64,000 nt of DNA from Prostheceraeus crozeri. Lineage: Eukaryota; Platyhelminthes; Polycladida; Euryleptidae. Below, piece by piece: positions 36,259 to 48,836 of this stretch (positions within the stretch are counted from its first letter, which is position 1; the number at the start of each line of letters is the position of its first letter). The notes under the pieces are model-generated. The model had not been told where the DNA came from and searched no databases. It was given only the letters and a program-made list of their open reading frames with translations. A program made the translations under genes and the position numbers. The DNA lies in the NCBI GenBank assembly GCA_907163375.1, contig CAJQUW010004596.1:1-64000 (forward strand). Direction: 5' to 3'.

Positions 36259-36441
36259 TAATTCAAAAGTATGGGAATGCCAGGTTAACTTGCATTATAG
36301 TTTCATGTATAACAGAATTAAATTAATTTCTGTCTTCCTCACTATGCTATATTCATGAATGAATAGCTTCGGACGAAGTCGAACGATTTTTTGTTGTCAA
36401 ATAATGCAAATTAACTTGGCATTCCCTTAACTGTTGAATTA
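36259..36441. mobile_element. Fold-back MITE, 183 bp
   Basis: Inverted ends of about 42 bp (36,259-36,300 and 36,400-36,441) share GGGAATGCCAGGTTAACTTG and the reversed counterpart, with a few mismatches. The 100-bp interior is non-coding. The target duplication is not clear. Confidence 0.6.
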
Positions 36442-39400
36442 CCTTTCATATGGTACCTAGAAAGTCGGTTATGGGATTGCATTTGGTGTCGACAGGTGAC
36501 CAAATGCTCCAACAAGCAATTCAAATGTTACAGGATTTTTCATTTGCTTTCATCAACAAAGTGAATTTAATTTCGATCTGGCCTCTCAATCTCGAAATCT
36601 CGGATCAACATTTTCCAAATACCGAGATCTCGAATTTGCTATTACGAGTATGGGCATATATCAGATTGTTTCAATTACTCAGAAAATGTAATTAATTACA
36701 GACAACTACCATTTACTGTGCAGTAGTCTATACGCCTAGATTTGCAATTACGCAGTCCTATTTGTAATTGAAATTGAATGAACAACACAAATCTGGACTG
36801 CATTTGCATTCATCAATACAGGGCAGCGATATGTGTGTTGACTTCTTCGTCAGCTGAAACAAAGTCAGAAAGATCATTCAAGTATTATTTTGCATTCTGC
36901 CATGGTTGATGCATTTCACCAATTTACTGCAGAATTGACGTTGACGTGCTATTTTGACACAAGATTGATAATTCGAGAAGGATTTGTTCTCCATCCTCGA
37001 TGCAGTTGGTCGTTTTTGAAAGCGGACGAGGCAATTGCGAAACTGGCAATGTTCGAAGAGCAGCGAAAAGCATCGAGTAATCGGGATGATCATTAAACCC
37101 ACCACACGAGCTCGTGCACAACTAGAGATGTTCTCAACATGATCTTGAGCTCAACGTCGATAAGATAGGTGAGGGATTAGAATCGTTGAAACCTGATCGC
37201 AAGAAAGGCATTTAATGACTAAAGGCTAATCAGCCAACCAATTTTCTACGTATTTACGAAAGTCACTCTTCCTTCAGTTACTCCGGTAGTTATTGAAAGT
37301 ATCCATGATAATGGCATGCCAGACTTAGGATCACCTTTCTCCACCGGGCATTGTCACGATCTGATTTAATATGAAGCGCGTTCATTTGATCAACTATACA
37401 GACTTAAAATCGGCATTTGCATTTCGATCAATATTTTTCAATGAATTTTGAGTCTGATAGTAGCAGAATGCTATTCGTTGAGAAAGTAATAGATATATGT
37501 GCCTGATCAAACTTACACGAAATATCATTTCCTCCCCATCAACATGACAACAAACTGAAACAGGCTACTCAATATTTGCAAACCACTTCATTCTCACTCT
37601 TGTTAAACACTTCGGTGAAAACCTTATCGACATCAACAAAGGGACAAGAGAAACAATAGGTTGGACATCCACAACCGATTAGTGATTATAAACTTTTCAA
37701 CAACAGTCCCTTTCACGTACAGAGATTCATTATTCATCAGGTGTTCAATATTTACTGTTCAAAGAAATCGTCTGAATAGGTAAATAGTAATTTGAATCGG
37801 ATCAATCAAATTATTTGCTCACTAATACCCATATACCTGACACTACATTGACATAGTGCACAATAAATGTGACTTATACAAGTAGCCTACCAACAATGTG
37901 TTTCTATAACAATATATTTTTTATTTCGTTCAAAGGAATCATTGAGATCGGCTACGAAATATAACTCAATACTCTCTGAAATTGGATGAATTGTAGCAGT
38001 TAAAATATATATTAATTGAATTGGTCGAGTTTGGTGTCATAAAAATCTCAATTTTGAAAACATTGAGAATAAACAGACCGTTTCATAAATCGTTGCACAG
38101 CACAAAAAATTCATATATCTCTTGTATATTCTCATCAAATTTAATCGCATGCTGACAATCGATCAATAAACTTATTTGCTTGGTCAGCTGAAACGCTTGG
38201 TTCAGGAAACATAGTGGTGTGGCTTGCCTAATTGAATGAAGTAATTAGTGATTGTCTGCTTTGTTACTTTCACGATGCTATTTCAGATATCAATATCATG
38301 TTGGCCTATGTGTCACTCATTCTCCTTTTCATCATTGATGAGCTGCTCCATTAATCGGACGCAACGCAAGTGTTAGCATTCCTTCGGCGTGAAGGAAATG
38401 CTATTGTTTGCTGCGAACAGGTGCAGAGACGAGACAAGCCCTTGTCTGATCCGAGATTCGAAATTCTTCTGACCTCAAAGTGAGGAAAATGATGACTCAC
38501 GCAATGGCTGACTGTGGGAATAATACAAATTTGAAGTTTGTAAGTGAACGGATGGGCCGATTTTGATAAAACTTACATTATTCTTGGAGCTGATAATACC
38601 AGCATTATTTTAAACCCAACCAAACTCGAAAGCACCAGCGTTAATACAACAGAAGTTGTTAAGTTATGTGCAGCTAACCGTTGTTGAACATTGTTAACGC
38701 GAAAGTGGCGTGAAATTAGGCAAAAGTGTAAATTGAATGAAATTGCACAAATTGATGTCCGAATTCGAAAAACAATATATCATCTGAAAGCTTGACACAA
38801 GCCTGATTCAATGGTGATAATATCAAATTTCTGTATTGCATAGTTTTGTCTGTAGGTGTCGGTGAACGAATTGACCAAACATTCATACTTTTAAGTCTGC
38901 TGACCACAGTTGACGAGACATAAGCTAAATGCTTTGCCAAATTAAAGTGCTTGACATAACCTTTCACATGGTACAAAGGTTATTGAAATTGAACATCTTC
39001 ATCAATGAAAAAGTCTTGTGAGATTTTATTAGCAACATCTTTTGATAAAACTTATTATTAGTATTGTATCTTTTTGCACGTACAGCCAACCCTAAAAATC
39101 GTGTATCATGATGAAGCTGACTGATAGTTCATGCTGTCTGCCAACTTTCATAAAAAATTTTGTCGTCTTCATGTTGAAATCCTGCATCAAAGAAAACGCT
39201 CAATTTTTTTCGTAAGGCCTACTGACCACACATGAAAAAGAAATATATGTCAAAGCAATCTGTGGAACATAAGGTTTCATATGATATGCCGTTTATCAAA
39301 ATTGATCCGAGACTTCAACACGATAATTTCATTTGAAAATGGCTTAACTTTTTTGTGCAATTACTTTTGAAACGGTTTGTATTAGTCGTATCATGATCAG

Positions 39401-40130
39401 ATAACTGTGTTACTTTCAAACTCAAGTTTAGTTAATTTGCAATTACATCATCACTTCCTTAGAGTTTGCATGTCGCACCATTTTTCTAACACTGCAGTCC
39501 GAGACAGTTAACTGTCTTTTCCTTACTATCTCTGCTTCCATACCGAGTAGAAGGCTGACGTCATCAACTAATAAAGATAAGAACTTCCATCTGCTTGCTC
39601 GAACGAGTGAAGCCAGCACAAGTCTGGTCTCCACTGTATGTGAAACGCACGCACGAAACTTACCCCCGCACGACGCATACAGACTTTCCTGACTTGAATT
39701 GGCAACACAGCAATTCTTCGCTACCGTCTATCCGCTTGCTCGAGGGATGACGTCAGCCGACCACAGATTTAGAGAGGAACAGATGTAAAATATTAAATTT
39801 AATTCTGTGAATGTACTGCTCTCCCTAATTGACTGTCCCGACGGCGTTGAAGCCCATCGATCGGTGTTTTCTATGATGACCACTTGCAATAGACAGGCAA
39901 GAAATGTGTCTCACAAATTGGACAATTTAATGATTATGCTCATGTGTGTGACATGTGTGCTAGGTCCATTTTGAGATAAATTGATGTCGACATCATTCAA
40001 CAACGTTCTGTAGGGCTGCTTAACAAGAATTTTTATTTAATGAAATGATAAGTCGTTACTTGTGCTCACTTCATATTGTAAAAGTTCATAAACTGACCTG
40101 TCACTTTTTCATGATGATTTCAAAGCAATA
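36442..40130. other. Gene-poor stretch
   Basis: Only unsupported frames below 87 codons. No repeat structure stands out by eye and no RNA gene was recognised. Confidence 0.4.
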
Positions 40131-40139
40131 GTGACTTCA

Positions 40140-41200
40140 TGCCAATCCCCGAAATCCCGAAATCCCGGGAGTGGAGGTTCAAAATCCCGGCATTCAGAAA
40201 TTAACATTATAGCTGTATTTTCTCTGAAGAAAGACAGATTGGCGTAGGTGAAGTTACCAGAAATCCACACACGATGGTTATAGGCTCTTCAAATTTCAAT
40301 ATAATCGTCAACGTTACGTTTTCAATAATCCATTAATGAGACTTTTGAATTAGGTAGAGACTTAAATTTGAGCTTTTCATTTCTAAAGCAAACAATATAT
40401 TAGAGCATGACCAATTTGAAGATGAGCATTGCTGGCGAAGTAGGTCTACACAATACCGGGATAAGGAATCGAACTAATCCTCGGGATTGAGATCTTTAAG
40501 AGACAAATTGCTCACCAGACTGCAATATATATTTACATTATTATTCTGTTTAACTCAATCCCGGGATTAATTTGTTCAGGAAGAATAATTCTATTTGACC
40601 ATAGTTGTTATTCACAGCATTAGTTTAGCTTATACAGTAAAAAGACATGTACAAGGTTCTTCAATCGCGCAATCCCGAGTTGGGGATTTTGGAATATCTC
40701 AATGTGCTAGTGCAATGCATTGATAGTCGTGAATCATGATTATCTTGATTGCCATTTTATTTTTGGCTACAAATGGTATACTTGTATTTTGTCAATATCG
40801 ACCCTGGGTCAGAGCTTGTGATACCGAATCCCGGGATCAAGAAAAGCCGGGAGTTTTAGGCAGGCTATAATCCCGGGTCTTCACCCTATACCAATCCCAA
40901 ATCTCTGGAAACTGTAGATTGAAAGTGTCTAATCAGGAATTCGTAACTGTTTTCTGTAACTCTATTAGTAGCTATATAATTAACTTTGTAAATCGTTATC
41001 CATTAGTGCTTAAAGCGGAATAAATTTTAAGTCGATTGCGATATTGTAAGTAAACTGACTTGCGGCAATTCCAACTTATGGCTATTCTCACATCTCGGTA
41101 TCCCATCTTGTTAACGTACACATGTGATTTGTCATAGCACATTTACTGCTCAACTTAATCCCGGAATCATGTGATCGAGATTTTCCGGGACTGTGGAATT
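40140..41200. repeat. CCCGGGAT-rich repeat, possible hAT-type subterminal array
   Basis: The words AATCCCGG and CCCGGGATT recur on both strands at about 40,155-40,195, 40,455-40,490, 40,558-40,567, 40,671-40,690, 40,832-40,858, 40,871-40,905 and 41,158-41,192. Such dense short motifs in a 1-kb AT-rich block resemble the subterminal repeats of hAT elements, compare the TTACCGGGTAA motifs at 32.6 kb. No ends were identified. Confidence 0.45.
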
Positions 41201-41239
41201 GTACGCGGGCATAACCGCATACTAAAAAGGAAAATTCTT

Positions 41240-41262
41240 NNNNNNNNNNNNNNNNNNNNNNN
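41240..41262. other. Assembly gap (23 N)
   Basis: Twenty-three unknown bases separate ordinary flanking DNA from the first base of Polinton-type sequence. The true distance and even the join are therefore uncertain. Confidence 0.99.
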
Positions 41263-41578
41263 CTTCAGTTACCAGTCATTTAAAAATAATAAAGATTTGA
41301 TTACATCTGCTGCTAAAGGAGCAGCTGCTATCGGTAGTACAGCTAGTGCAATATCAAATGCTGTTAAGTCACAAAACGAATTAAAACAACTAGAAGCTAT
41401 TCGTAAACTTAAGAATGATTCTGAAGAACTAAAAAAATTAAAAAAACTTTCAGAGGAAACAAAAAACAAAATTGCTAACATAGCTGTGGGGTCTGATAGT
41501 AAACAGGAGAAGAAATCAGGCGTAGCCATAGAACGTTCAATTGAAGAAATAAGAGGTAATGGTCTAGCAAAATTCTAA
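41263..41578 (+). pseudogene. Small Ala/Lys-rich Polinton protein
   Basis: After the gap the frame encodes a short hydrophobic Ala/Gly stretch (TSAAKGAAAIGSTASAISNA) followed by a charged, probably coiled-coil Lys/Glu region ending near 41,575. The start is lost in the gap. Function unknown; its place beside the capsid gene suggests a minor virion protein. Confidence 0.4.
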
Positions 41579-41646
41579 AATTATATTTTAGTAAAATTTT
41601 TTCTATGTGTGAGAAAAAACAAAGAAGTCAAATTATTTTTTTAAAA

Positions 41647-42982
41647 ATGTCTTCTCTTATCGAAAATAAATTTAGATTAGACGATCCTCCATTCGTCAGT
41701 TACAATCAAAAAAAGAATGACTATATAAGAGTTGCTATGAATCCTGGTTCTTCAGGAAGAGTGAATACTGGAGGTGATTTAATTTTTGAAGTTGATAATC
41801 AGCAGAGTTATTTATATTTACCTGGTTCCTTTTTACACTGTGAATATTCTTTATATAGTGATGCCAATTTTACAACACCATTACCAGATAGCGATAATAT
41901 TGCATTAGAGAATAATTTCTTTCCAAGATTATTTACACAAATGCGTTTAGATGTTGCAACTCAAAATATAGAAACAATAAGTGATTCTCCAGGTGTAATT
42001 GATACAATGCTTAGATTTGTAACAATTGGTGAAAATAATAGAAAGTATGAAATCGAAGGTTGGTTTCCTGATACTAATGATGGTATAATTGTTGATAATT
42101 TATCTCACGCTGGAACAGATGCCGCAGGAATTGCGAAAGATGTAGAAAATATTGCAAAACATTTAAATAAAACAAACAATAGTGCATATAAAGAAAGACG
42201 TGAATTTAACAAGAAAAGTAAGCAAACAGTAAATTGGTCATTGTCTCCATTATTCGGATATTTAGATTATGATAAAATATCATATCAATTAAAATTTAAG
42301 TTAATAATTCATCGGACAGCAAATAATGAATTAATCTTTTTTGGTAAGACTGGAAAAAAAGCATATTTAAAAATTGATAGACTTGAATTGTGGATTAAGC
42401 ATATTACTCCTAGTTTAGAGGTCGAATTAGCTATTGCAAAAATATTAAATACTAACAAACCAATTCCAGTAAATTTTCTAAAGCGTACTGCTAGTTCAGT
42501 AATTTTTTCCGAACAAAGATTTAACTGGCATTTTACTAGAACTGCGAATACTCCAAGATATTCATTACTAACTTTTCAAAGAAATAATTCTCCAAGTTTT
42601 GATAAGAACAAATAATCTTTTTCATATTAATACAATTCGAAGTTTACAAGTTTCATTAAATCAAACCCGATATCCAATTGATCCATTAAGTTTCGATGAT
42701 ACCAATAATCAATTTATGGAAGGATATGATTCTTATCGAAATCTTTGTATAGAATTTGGAGTTGAACCACAATTAACTCCTGGAGATTGGAGACATTTAT
42801 ATCCTGTTTTCTGTTTCGATTTAAGTGCACAATCTGAAGATATTATCAAGACTGGTTGTGATGTAACAATTAATATTGAAAAGAAAGATTCCACAACTTC
42901 ATTGATGGCTTATGGTTTATTGCTAGAAGATGCAAAATATTCTATTGAAATTCTTAATGGAAAGATGGCTAGGATCGGCTAA
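41647..42982 (+). pseudogene. Polinton major-capsid-like gene, segment A
   Basis: ATG at 41,647 in the AAAAATG context. The product resembles the F54H12.2-like proteins regarded as double jelly-roll major capsid proteins of invertebrate Polintons. Typical stretches are RVAMNPGSSGRVNTGGDLIF, FFPRLFTQMRLDV and GYDSYRNLC. It is broken. The C-terminal part is repeated in segment B with close similarity. Confidence 0.65.
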
Positions 42983-42983
42983 A

Positions 42984-43040
42984 GCCAGAGGAGCTTCGCT
43001 CCGATAGGTTAATAACCTGAGGACCTTTGGTCCGATTGGT
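42984..43040. terminator. Three tandem mini-hairpins at gene end
   Basis: Perfect 5-bp stems with 3-base loops: GGAGC-TTC-GCTCC (42,990-43,002), AGGTT-AAT-AACCT (43,006-43,018) and GGACC-TTT-GGTCC (43,021-43,033). They lie directly after the major-capsid-like stop codon. The first and third differ by a paired G-C to C-G change that keeps the stem. A transcript-end or polyadenylation role is inferred. Confidence 0.5.
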
Positions 43041-43079
43041 TAATTAAAATTTTCCTAACTTAAAATTTTTTTATTAAAA

Positions 43080-43355
43080 ATGTCGGAAGCGAAAAGTAAT
43101 AATAATAAAACTGTTGAATTAAAATTACGTAACATTGTTGACAAAAATACACCTAAAACTATTACGATTGACAAAAAGAAATATTACATAAGTAAACCAA
43201 TGATAGAGAATATTCAATTACAAGAAGAAAAGAATGGCGGGATTCTCCCATTAATTCCACTAATAATAGGAGGCATAGCAGCAGCAGGAAGTGTTGCAGG
43301 TGGGACAGCTGGTATTGCACAGTTTTACCATATAGTGAATTCATCAATAATTTAA
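43080..43355 (+). pseudogene. Small Gly-rich Polinton protein, segment A
   Basis: Begins MSEAKSNNNKTVELKLRNIV in the AAAAATG context and carries a hydrophobic segment LPLIPLIIGGIAAAGSVAGG that could cross or disturb membranes. A close copy is in segment B at 55,984-56,327. Possibly a minor virion protein; function inferred from place only. Broken. Confidence 0.45.
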
Positions 43356-46073
43356 TTAACTCATCGCCTACAGCATTTCCTTCTGTTTTATATCTTTTTC
43401 TCAAATTAAAAAGTTTTTCAATATAATTTCGAAATGGTGAAACTTGATAATTTTTTCATAAATTATACCATCAGTAATATGTAAGATTTTTCCCCCACAT
43501 CTAACAATTTCTTGTATGTCTACAGAAGTTAATACATCATAACATATACCATTTCTAAACCTGATTACTTTTACATGAGAATTATTATTTTGATTTTTAA
43601 CTTTATCTTTTATAGGAACTGGTTGAAAAAACATATCATTGGGATATTGAAACACAACTGTAAATATTCCAGTTTTAGGTCTAAAAGTTTGAGTATTAAA
43701 TTTATATACCATTTCTCGTTCTTCTTCTTGACGAAATTTTCTAGCGGATTCGGCTTTAGGGTATTCTGAATTTTCATCATACATAGCTGATGGATATAAA
43801 GATGTTGCATCAAAAGCCATTAGAAATTCATTTTTTTGTTCAAGTAGTTGATGTGAAATTTTCTTACAAATTTCAGTTTTATCTCCTAAATCTCGATACT
43901 GTTTCATTAAATAAATCTATTAAATTACTTCCAAGGGACAAAGTACCCCCAGCGTAGCGACCAGGGGACAAAGTCCCCCCAGCGGAGCGACCAGGGGACA
44001 AAGCCCCACCAGCGTAGCGACCAGGTAAATACTGTTTTAATATTGGTAACAAGATGCTACAAATTGGCGATATGTATTTTCTTATATTTGCTGAAACTCT
44101 TCCACCTTTAACAGACTTTCTAATATAATTTTTAGCCCATCTATATGAGAATGAATATTTGTATTGTCATTTTGTACGCTTTTCATCCAACCCTTAAATG
44201 TTAAAGCAGAGGATGTCAAATTAGTAGTTATATCTTCACCAACTAAATCTTGCATAACATTATTATATTTGTAGATACAAAAAGCTAAAGAAAGAATATC
44301 GTTAACTAAATATGGTCTCCATTCATTTTCTTTTTCTTTATAATTTTCATGTGTTATGTCTCCAATTTCATAATTTAATTTACACACATTCGTAGGAATT
44401 TTAAAATTCTCACACCATTTAGATATACTTGTTTTTACATGTTGATAACTACATTTCATTATAATAGTTTGAAGTGCTAATTTACCTGAAGGTGAATCTT
44501 TTTTCATATTGTTTTTAAATCTAAAAGATTTTTGAATGTATCTACTAACACATTCAGTTGTATGAGGATTTTGTAATGAAGCAGTTAATATTCCTCTTGA
44601 AGTTTTAAGAGGCGGTTTAGATAATTTAAAATTAGCTTTTATTGGAAAATAGGAATCAAAACCTGATAAATTGTGAGCTATTAAAGTTACTTTCGAATAA
44701 TTAAATTTCCCAAGAGTTTTAAAAAATTGATGGATCGGACATTCATCATCCTCAGTTGTCGTAAATATTTTCACACAATTTTGAAGTTTATTAAATTCTA
44801 ATTCAGTTAAATTATTATACTCATTAATCTGTTTTTTAAGTTTTTTAATTTCATCTTCATCTTTTGATCGTTTAATTTTAATCATATCACTTAACAAACG
44901 TGTTTCTAATTCTTTCAATCTTTGTTTCGGTAAGCAACATATAAATTTATTAAAATTAATAGCTCCTACAGCATAAGGAATAGGATGAGCTGTAGAACAG
45001 TTAGGATCAGGAAAAGTTTCGAGATCCCAAATATATGTTGAACTATAGTCAATTTTTTTCTTTGTTATGATTTTATATGGACGCGTTGTTAGATTTTCAT
45101 CAGTAACTGTTTTATATATGGGTTTGAAATTATTTTCAATTTCTCTAATAGCTTTTAATTTATGAGACTTATTAATTAAACAATAGTGACCAATTGTTGA
45201 ACCTTCGTGAAAATAATTGTAATAAACAAAATTATGAAGCGTTTCAATTCCTCTAGGATTTAAATGACGATTGGCAGGACTATAATATTGAACACATTCT
45301 CCAAAATATTTATTGAATTGAGAAAATTTGCAGTTTGACATTACTCCTGTTCTAGATGTGGCTTTCTCTTTACATAAAAAATCATTAAACATTTCTTTCA
45401 TAATTTCTCCTTGTTCTTCATTAAAACCTCGTAAAACATTATAACATTTAATAAAACAAAAATCTTCAGAAGGAATATAACAATATTCACCGAAATATTC
45501 TTTGATTCTATATTTCATATTAATCCCTGCCCCTCTATGCGATCTTTGTACTAACTTCATTCCAAAATCTTCATATTTAATATTACCTGTAAAAATCCAT
45601 TCGTTAGCATCGGATTTCTCATCCAGATTCGAAAACCATATTTCAAATGAATTTTTATTATAGAAGGTTACGTAAAAATTTTGAATTATATTTTCCTGAT
45701 CTTTAACAACTTTTCCAAGTAAATTAATAATTTTACCATTTGCTAAAAGTTTCCGCATATCATTTACTACATTAATAAAAGATACATTTTCATATTTAAT
45801 TTCATTTGGATTAAATAAATTACATAAATCATCACCAAGTTCATCCTTAATTCTATCATCAAAAAAGATATCAGTAATAGGAGTTTCTAATATTTCTTTT
45901 GTTCCACTTTTCTGTTTTTTAGTATTACGTCTAATACTACGCCTAGTACGTTTCTGTTTTTTAATACGTTTACTACGTTTACTATGTTTAATTTGCGCAT
46001 CAAACTCAGCAGTTTGTTTCTTGATTAATTCATCAATCCTAGACGTTTGTCCGAGAGACATTTCACGATTCAT
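43325..46073 (-). pseudogene. Polinton protein-primed DNA polymerase B, segment A
   Basis: ATG at 46,073. The N-terminal part has a basic Lys/Arg region, then exonuclease motifs TYIWDLETFPDPN and LIAHNLSGFDSYF. Polymerase motif A is seen as FDATSLYPSAM, and motif B as LIKLLMNSLYGK. These are signatures of the protein-primed family B polymerases of Polintons and adenovirus-like elements. The gene is incomplete and broken. Confidence 0.8.
43931..44025 (+). repeat. Three 30-bp tandem hairpin repeats in segment A
   Basis: Units begin GGGACAAAG at 43,935, 43,965 and 43,995 and end AGCGWAGCGACCAG. The middle one forms a perfect GGGGAC-AAA-GTCCCC stem. Confidence 0.8.
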
Positions 46074-46122
46074 ATTTTTTAAAAGAAAAAATGAATTTTT
46101 ACATAGAACCTCGGTTCCGTTT

Positions 46123-46428
46123 TTACATATACGCAGGAATATGTAATTGATGTAATGTTTCTAATTCATGTGTTGTTAAATGTTCTTTCTTAACCAACCA
46201 CCATAAATTATTATACGCCAAAAATACTCGGAAACTTCTTAAACAAAGTGGAAAGTCTTTTGTTTTAACACACGGTTTAATACCATGTTTTGTTTTATAA
46301 TCTGTAACGAGCGCTACGTATTTATGATGATAATAAAATCTAACTTCTTTCTTCGAATTTACAGGATTTGTAGGATGACGATAATCTTTTAAAACTGGTA
46401 CATGCTCTATCTTGTAAGCATTCAACAT
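46123..46428 (-). pseudogene. Small unknown Polinton protein, about 101 residues
   Basis: ATG at 46,428 after an A/T-rich run. The frame looks intact. Stretches such as VRFYYHHKYVALVTDY and FRVFLAYNNLWWLVKKEH are rich in aromatic and basic residues. No family recognised. It lies between the polymerase and ATPase genes on the same strand. Confidence 0.5.
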
Positions 46429-46515
46429 ATTTTTTTTTATTTTTATTAACAAAAAATTTATAAGAAAAAATTATTCGGTCACTCCGTTCGATCACTCCGC
46501 GAAAATATTTTCTAT

Positions 46516-46528
46516 CGACTTTCAGTCG
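46516..46528. terminator. Mini-hairpin after ATPase gene
   Basis: CGACT-TTC-AGTCG, a perfect 5-bp stem with a 3-base loop, in a GC-richer patch (46,475-46,550) between the ATPase stop codon and the next minus-strand gene. Confidence 0.45.
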
Positions 46529-46557
46529 GGGCGAAGCTTAGTCAGAGAACAAATCTT

Positions 46558-47303
46558 CTATAACTCTATCATGAATTTTTTATCAATATTAATTGTAATG
46601 AAGCCATAATCTTTTGACCAAGCATTGTTACACGATTGTTTAAATTCATCTTTATTTCTTACACATAAATCTCTTAACAAATCACTTAAGTTTCTTGCAT
46701 TTATTTCAAATAGTATAAATATATTTGCATTCTTTCTAATAACACTTCCGTCTAATGAATACATACTTTGTGTTAAATAAAAAACACTACAGTTATTATG
46801 TCTACCTCTTGTGAAATAATTCCTCTGAACTGACTGATTTCTATCATTAACACAATCATCAAAAATTACACAATGTTTCATTCTTTTATCTAGTTTACTA
46901 GGATCTTGCATATTACCACTAACATCTATTAATTGTATCTTTATATGCTTATTTTTATTGGATTCCACTAACTGATTATTTTTTGCTGCTTCTTCACACC
47001 ACGAACTTATTTCTTCTTCATCTTCAGATTTTTCATATTCGTTGAATAATGAAGCAATTGCTGTTTTTTTAAGATTATTTTCAAATCCATATTTTAAAAA
47101 TTGATAGACGGGTTGTTCTGCTGTTGTTGTATAAATTATAAGATTGTTATAATGCAAAAAATTTGGAGTCGTTAAAATTTTAAATAATAGATACGTTTTT
47201 CCACATCCTGATCTTCCACAAATAACTAACAAAACTTTATTAGATAAATTTGGATGATGATTAAATTTGAGTTTTTTTTATTTAATGGGGGCACTTCACT
47301 CAT
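46558..47303 (-). pseudogene. Polinton packaging ATPase (FtsK/HerA type), segment A
   Basis: Walker A motif CGRSGCGKTYLLFKI near the start; Walker B-like KHCVIFDDCVND in the middle. The order and length suit the A32-like genome packaging ATPases of Polintons. Upstream start context ATTAAAAAATG at 47,303. A near-identical start is in segment C at 63,808. Confidence 0.75.
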
Positions 47304-47387
47304 TTTTTAATAAAAAAATTTATTTTTATTTTAAAAGAAGAAGAATAAGAAGAAGAAAATTAAACTTCTCTAGCTTCGCGTGGGAGT

Positions 47388-48176
47388 TTATACCTCCCGA
47401 ACCAAAAGATCTATCATAATCTCTTCACCTCCAAAATTTATTTCTTGTCCTTTCTCATCAGTGATTCTAATGCTAATGTTGTTAATAGCTTTTCTTGTAA
47501 TAGGAAAATATATTAATGTTTGTGGAAATACATTTAATCTATAACCAATGGGTACAGTAAAAGCTGGAAAACTGAATATTAAATTTGACAATTTACCATT
47601 TATATATCCTCCTTCAATAATGTCACAATGTACAACAATCGAATTTATTTCAGTTATTTTTGGAATCTTCTCACCTAAATGATAACCTTGACTATAGGTT
47701 TGTTTATTAAATCCTAATAGCTTTGACAATGATCTATCATGATTAAAATCAACTTGATGATTTTCGTCTAAAACAAGAGAAAATTTATTAACTGCCGGTT
47801 CAACTGCAAAATGTAATTGTTTCTTATCTTTAAATGGTATACCTAAATGTCTCTTAATTTCATTTGACATTGATTCAACTTCGTAAGAACCAGGAAGAAA
47901 AGTTAGTATTTTCCACGTTTTGCCTTTATCAGTAGAATATCTAAATTGGTCATTCACATCTTTGATAACGTTTTGAATATTGTTAAATGTGGAGAAACTA
48001 GTCAATGCAATTTGATAATTTTTATTTTGTTCCAAATGTAGAATGGGTTCTAAATTACAAGTGTGTGATGAAGTAGTTGTTAAAATTTTTAACGTCGTAC
48101 TAAATTTTGATGAACCCGAAATCTCTGTTAGATTTTCTAAATGATAATTAATTTTGTCTAAATCTGCTGAACACAT
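47388..48176 (-). CDS. Polinton minor-capsid (penton)-like protein, segment A
   Basis: 262 residues from ATG at 48,176 (AAAAAATG context) with an open frame. The C-terminal block LIFSFPAFTVPIGYRLNVFP and the ending QEINFGGEEIMIDLLVRE resemble the single jelly-roll penton proteins of Polintons. About a dozen residues differ from the copy at 62,928-63,716. The frame looks whole within an otherwise broken element. Confidence 0.65.
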   Translation of the reverse strand: MCSADLDKINYHLENLTEISGSSKFSTTLKILTTTSSHTCNLEPILHLEQNKNYQIALTSFSTFNNIQNVIKDVNDQFRYSTDKGKTWKILTFLPGSYEVESMSNEIKRHLGIPFKDKKQLHFAVEPAVNKFSLVLDENHQVDFNHDRSLSKLLGFNKQTYSQGYHLGEKIPKITEINSIVVHCDIIEGGYINGKLSNLIFSFPAFTVPIGYRLNVFPQTLIYFPITRKAINNISIRITDEKGQEINFGGEEIMIDLLVREV

Positions 48177-48244
48177 TTTTTAGTTAAAAATTTGAATAAA
48201 TATCTTTTATAAAAAAATTAAAAACAACAACATATTTCAGCTAC

Positions 48245-48270
48245 GGGCGAAGCCCTAGAACCTTCGGTTC
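48245..48270. terminator. Two mini-hairpins at gene end
   Basis: GGGC-GAA-GCCC (48,245-48,255) and GAACC-TTC-GGTTC (48,258-48,270), located at the 3' end of the unknown coiled-coil gene. Same design as the other Polinton gene-end hairpins. Confidence 0.5.
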
Positions 48271-48665
48271 GTTATACTTTTATAATCCTCTTCATTCAGA
48301 ATCTTATTTTCTAACAGTCTTTTCAATATAGCATGAATTTCATTGAAACTAGAATTATGTCCTTCTTTTATTGCCGATATTAAAATATTTAATTTATTTA
48401 GTAATTCTTGTGGATCATCTGGCAAAAATACAGTTGTTTCAGTTTTAAAACCTTTTCCTACTTTAACTCCCGTTGATAATAAATTTTCTAATTGTTTATA
48501 ACGTCTAAGAGATTTTGCTGCACCAACTCTGTCTAACATAGCTTTATATTTTATGAGATCTTCTACAGCATAATTATTTAAATCTGCTCCTCTTAAAAGA
48601 TCAACAAAATTTCTATCTAAACTAAAAAGAGATTTATCTGGTGAAAAAATTAAACCTCGAAAAGG
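48255..48665 (-). pseudogene. Unknown Polinton protein X, segment A, cut by repeat unit
   Basis: The minus-strand product matches the protein in segment C at 62,058-62,884: AMLDRVGAAKSLRRYKQLEN and FLPDDPQELLNKLNILISAI. Its N-terminal part is missing because the compound repeat copy 2 begins at about 48,666. Function unknown; a virion protein is a guess from position beside the penton-like gene. Confidence 0.5.
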
Positions 48666-48836
48666 TTGATGATTGTTGATGGTTGACTACTTATTGATTA
48701 TTCATGAAATGCCTTAGACTTGCGTGTATTAAAATCGAATTCCGTATTGTAAGTTTGACTCTTGAATGTCATTATCTCACTACTTACAGAACAGTAGTAG
48801 CATTAGTGTGATCTTTATTGACAAAAGGCCTTAAAT

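Larger units (their letters stand above)
41263..48665. mobile_element. Polinton (Maverick) fossil, segment A, broken
   Basis: Parts: small Ala/Lys-rich protein and major-capsid-like gene (plus), small Gly-rich protein (plus), then on the minus strand DNA polymerase B, a small unknown protein, packaging ATPase, minor-capsid-like protein and an unknown coiled-coil protein. Roughly five breaks are visible. The left end is at an assembly gap and the right end abuts the compound repeat copy 2. Its minor-capsid-like protein differs from that of segment C at about a dozen of 262 residues, so the copies are young. Confidence 0.88.

Noticed and set aside
42984-44025. GC-rich repeats considered as a CRISPR array
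   Set aside because: Units are contiguous hairpins without unique spacers, and the context is an animal genome.
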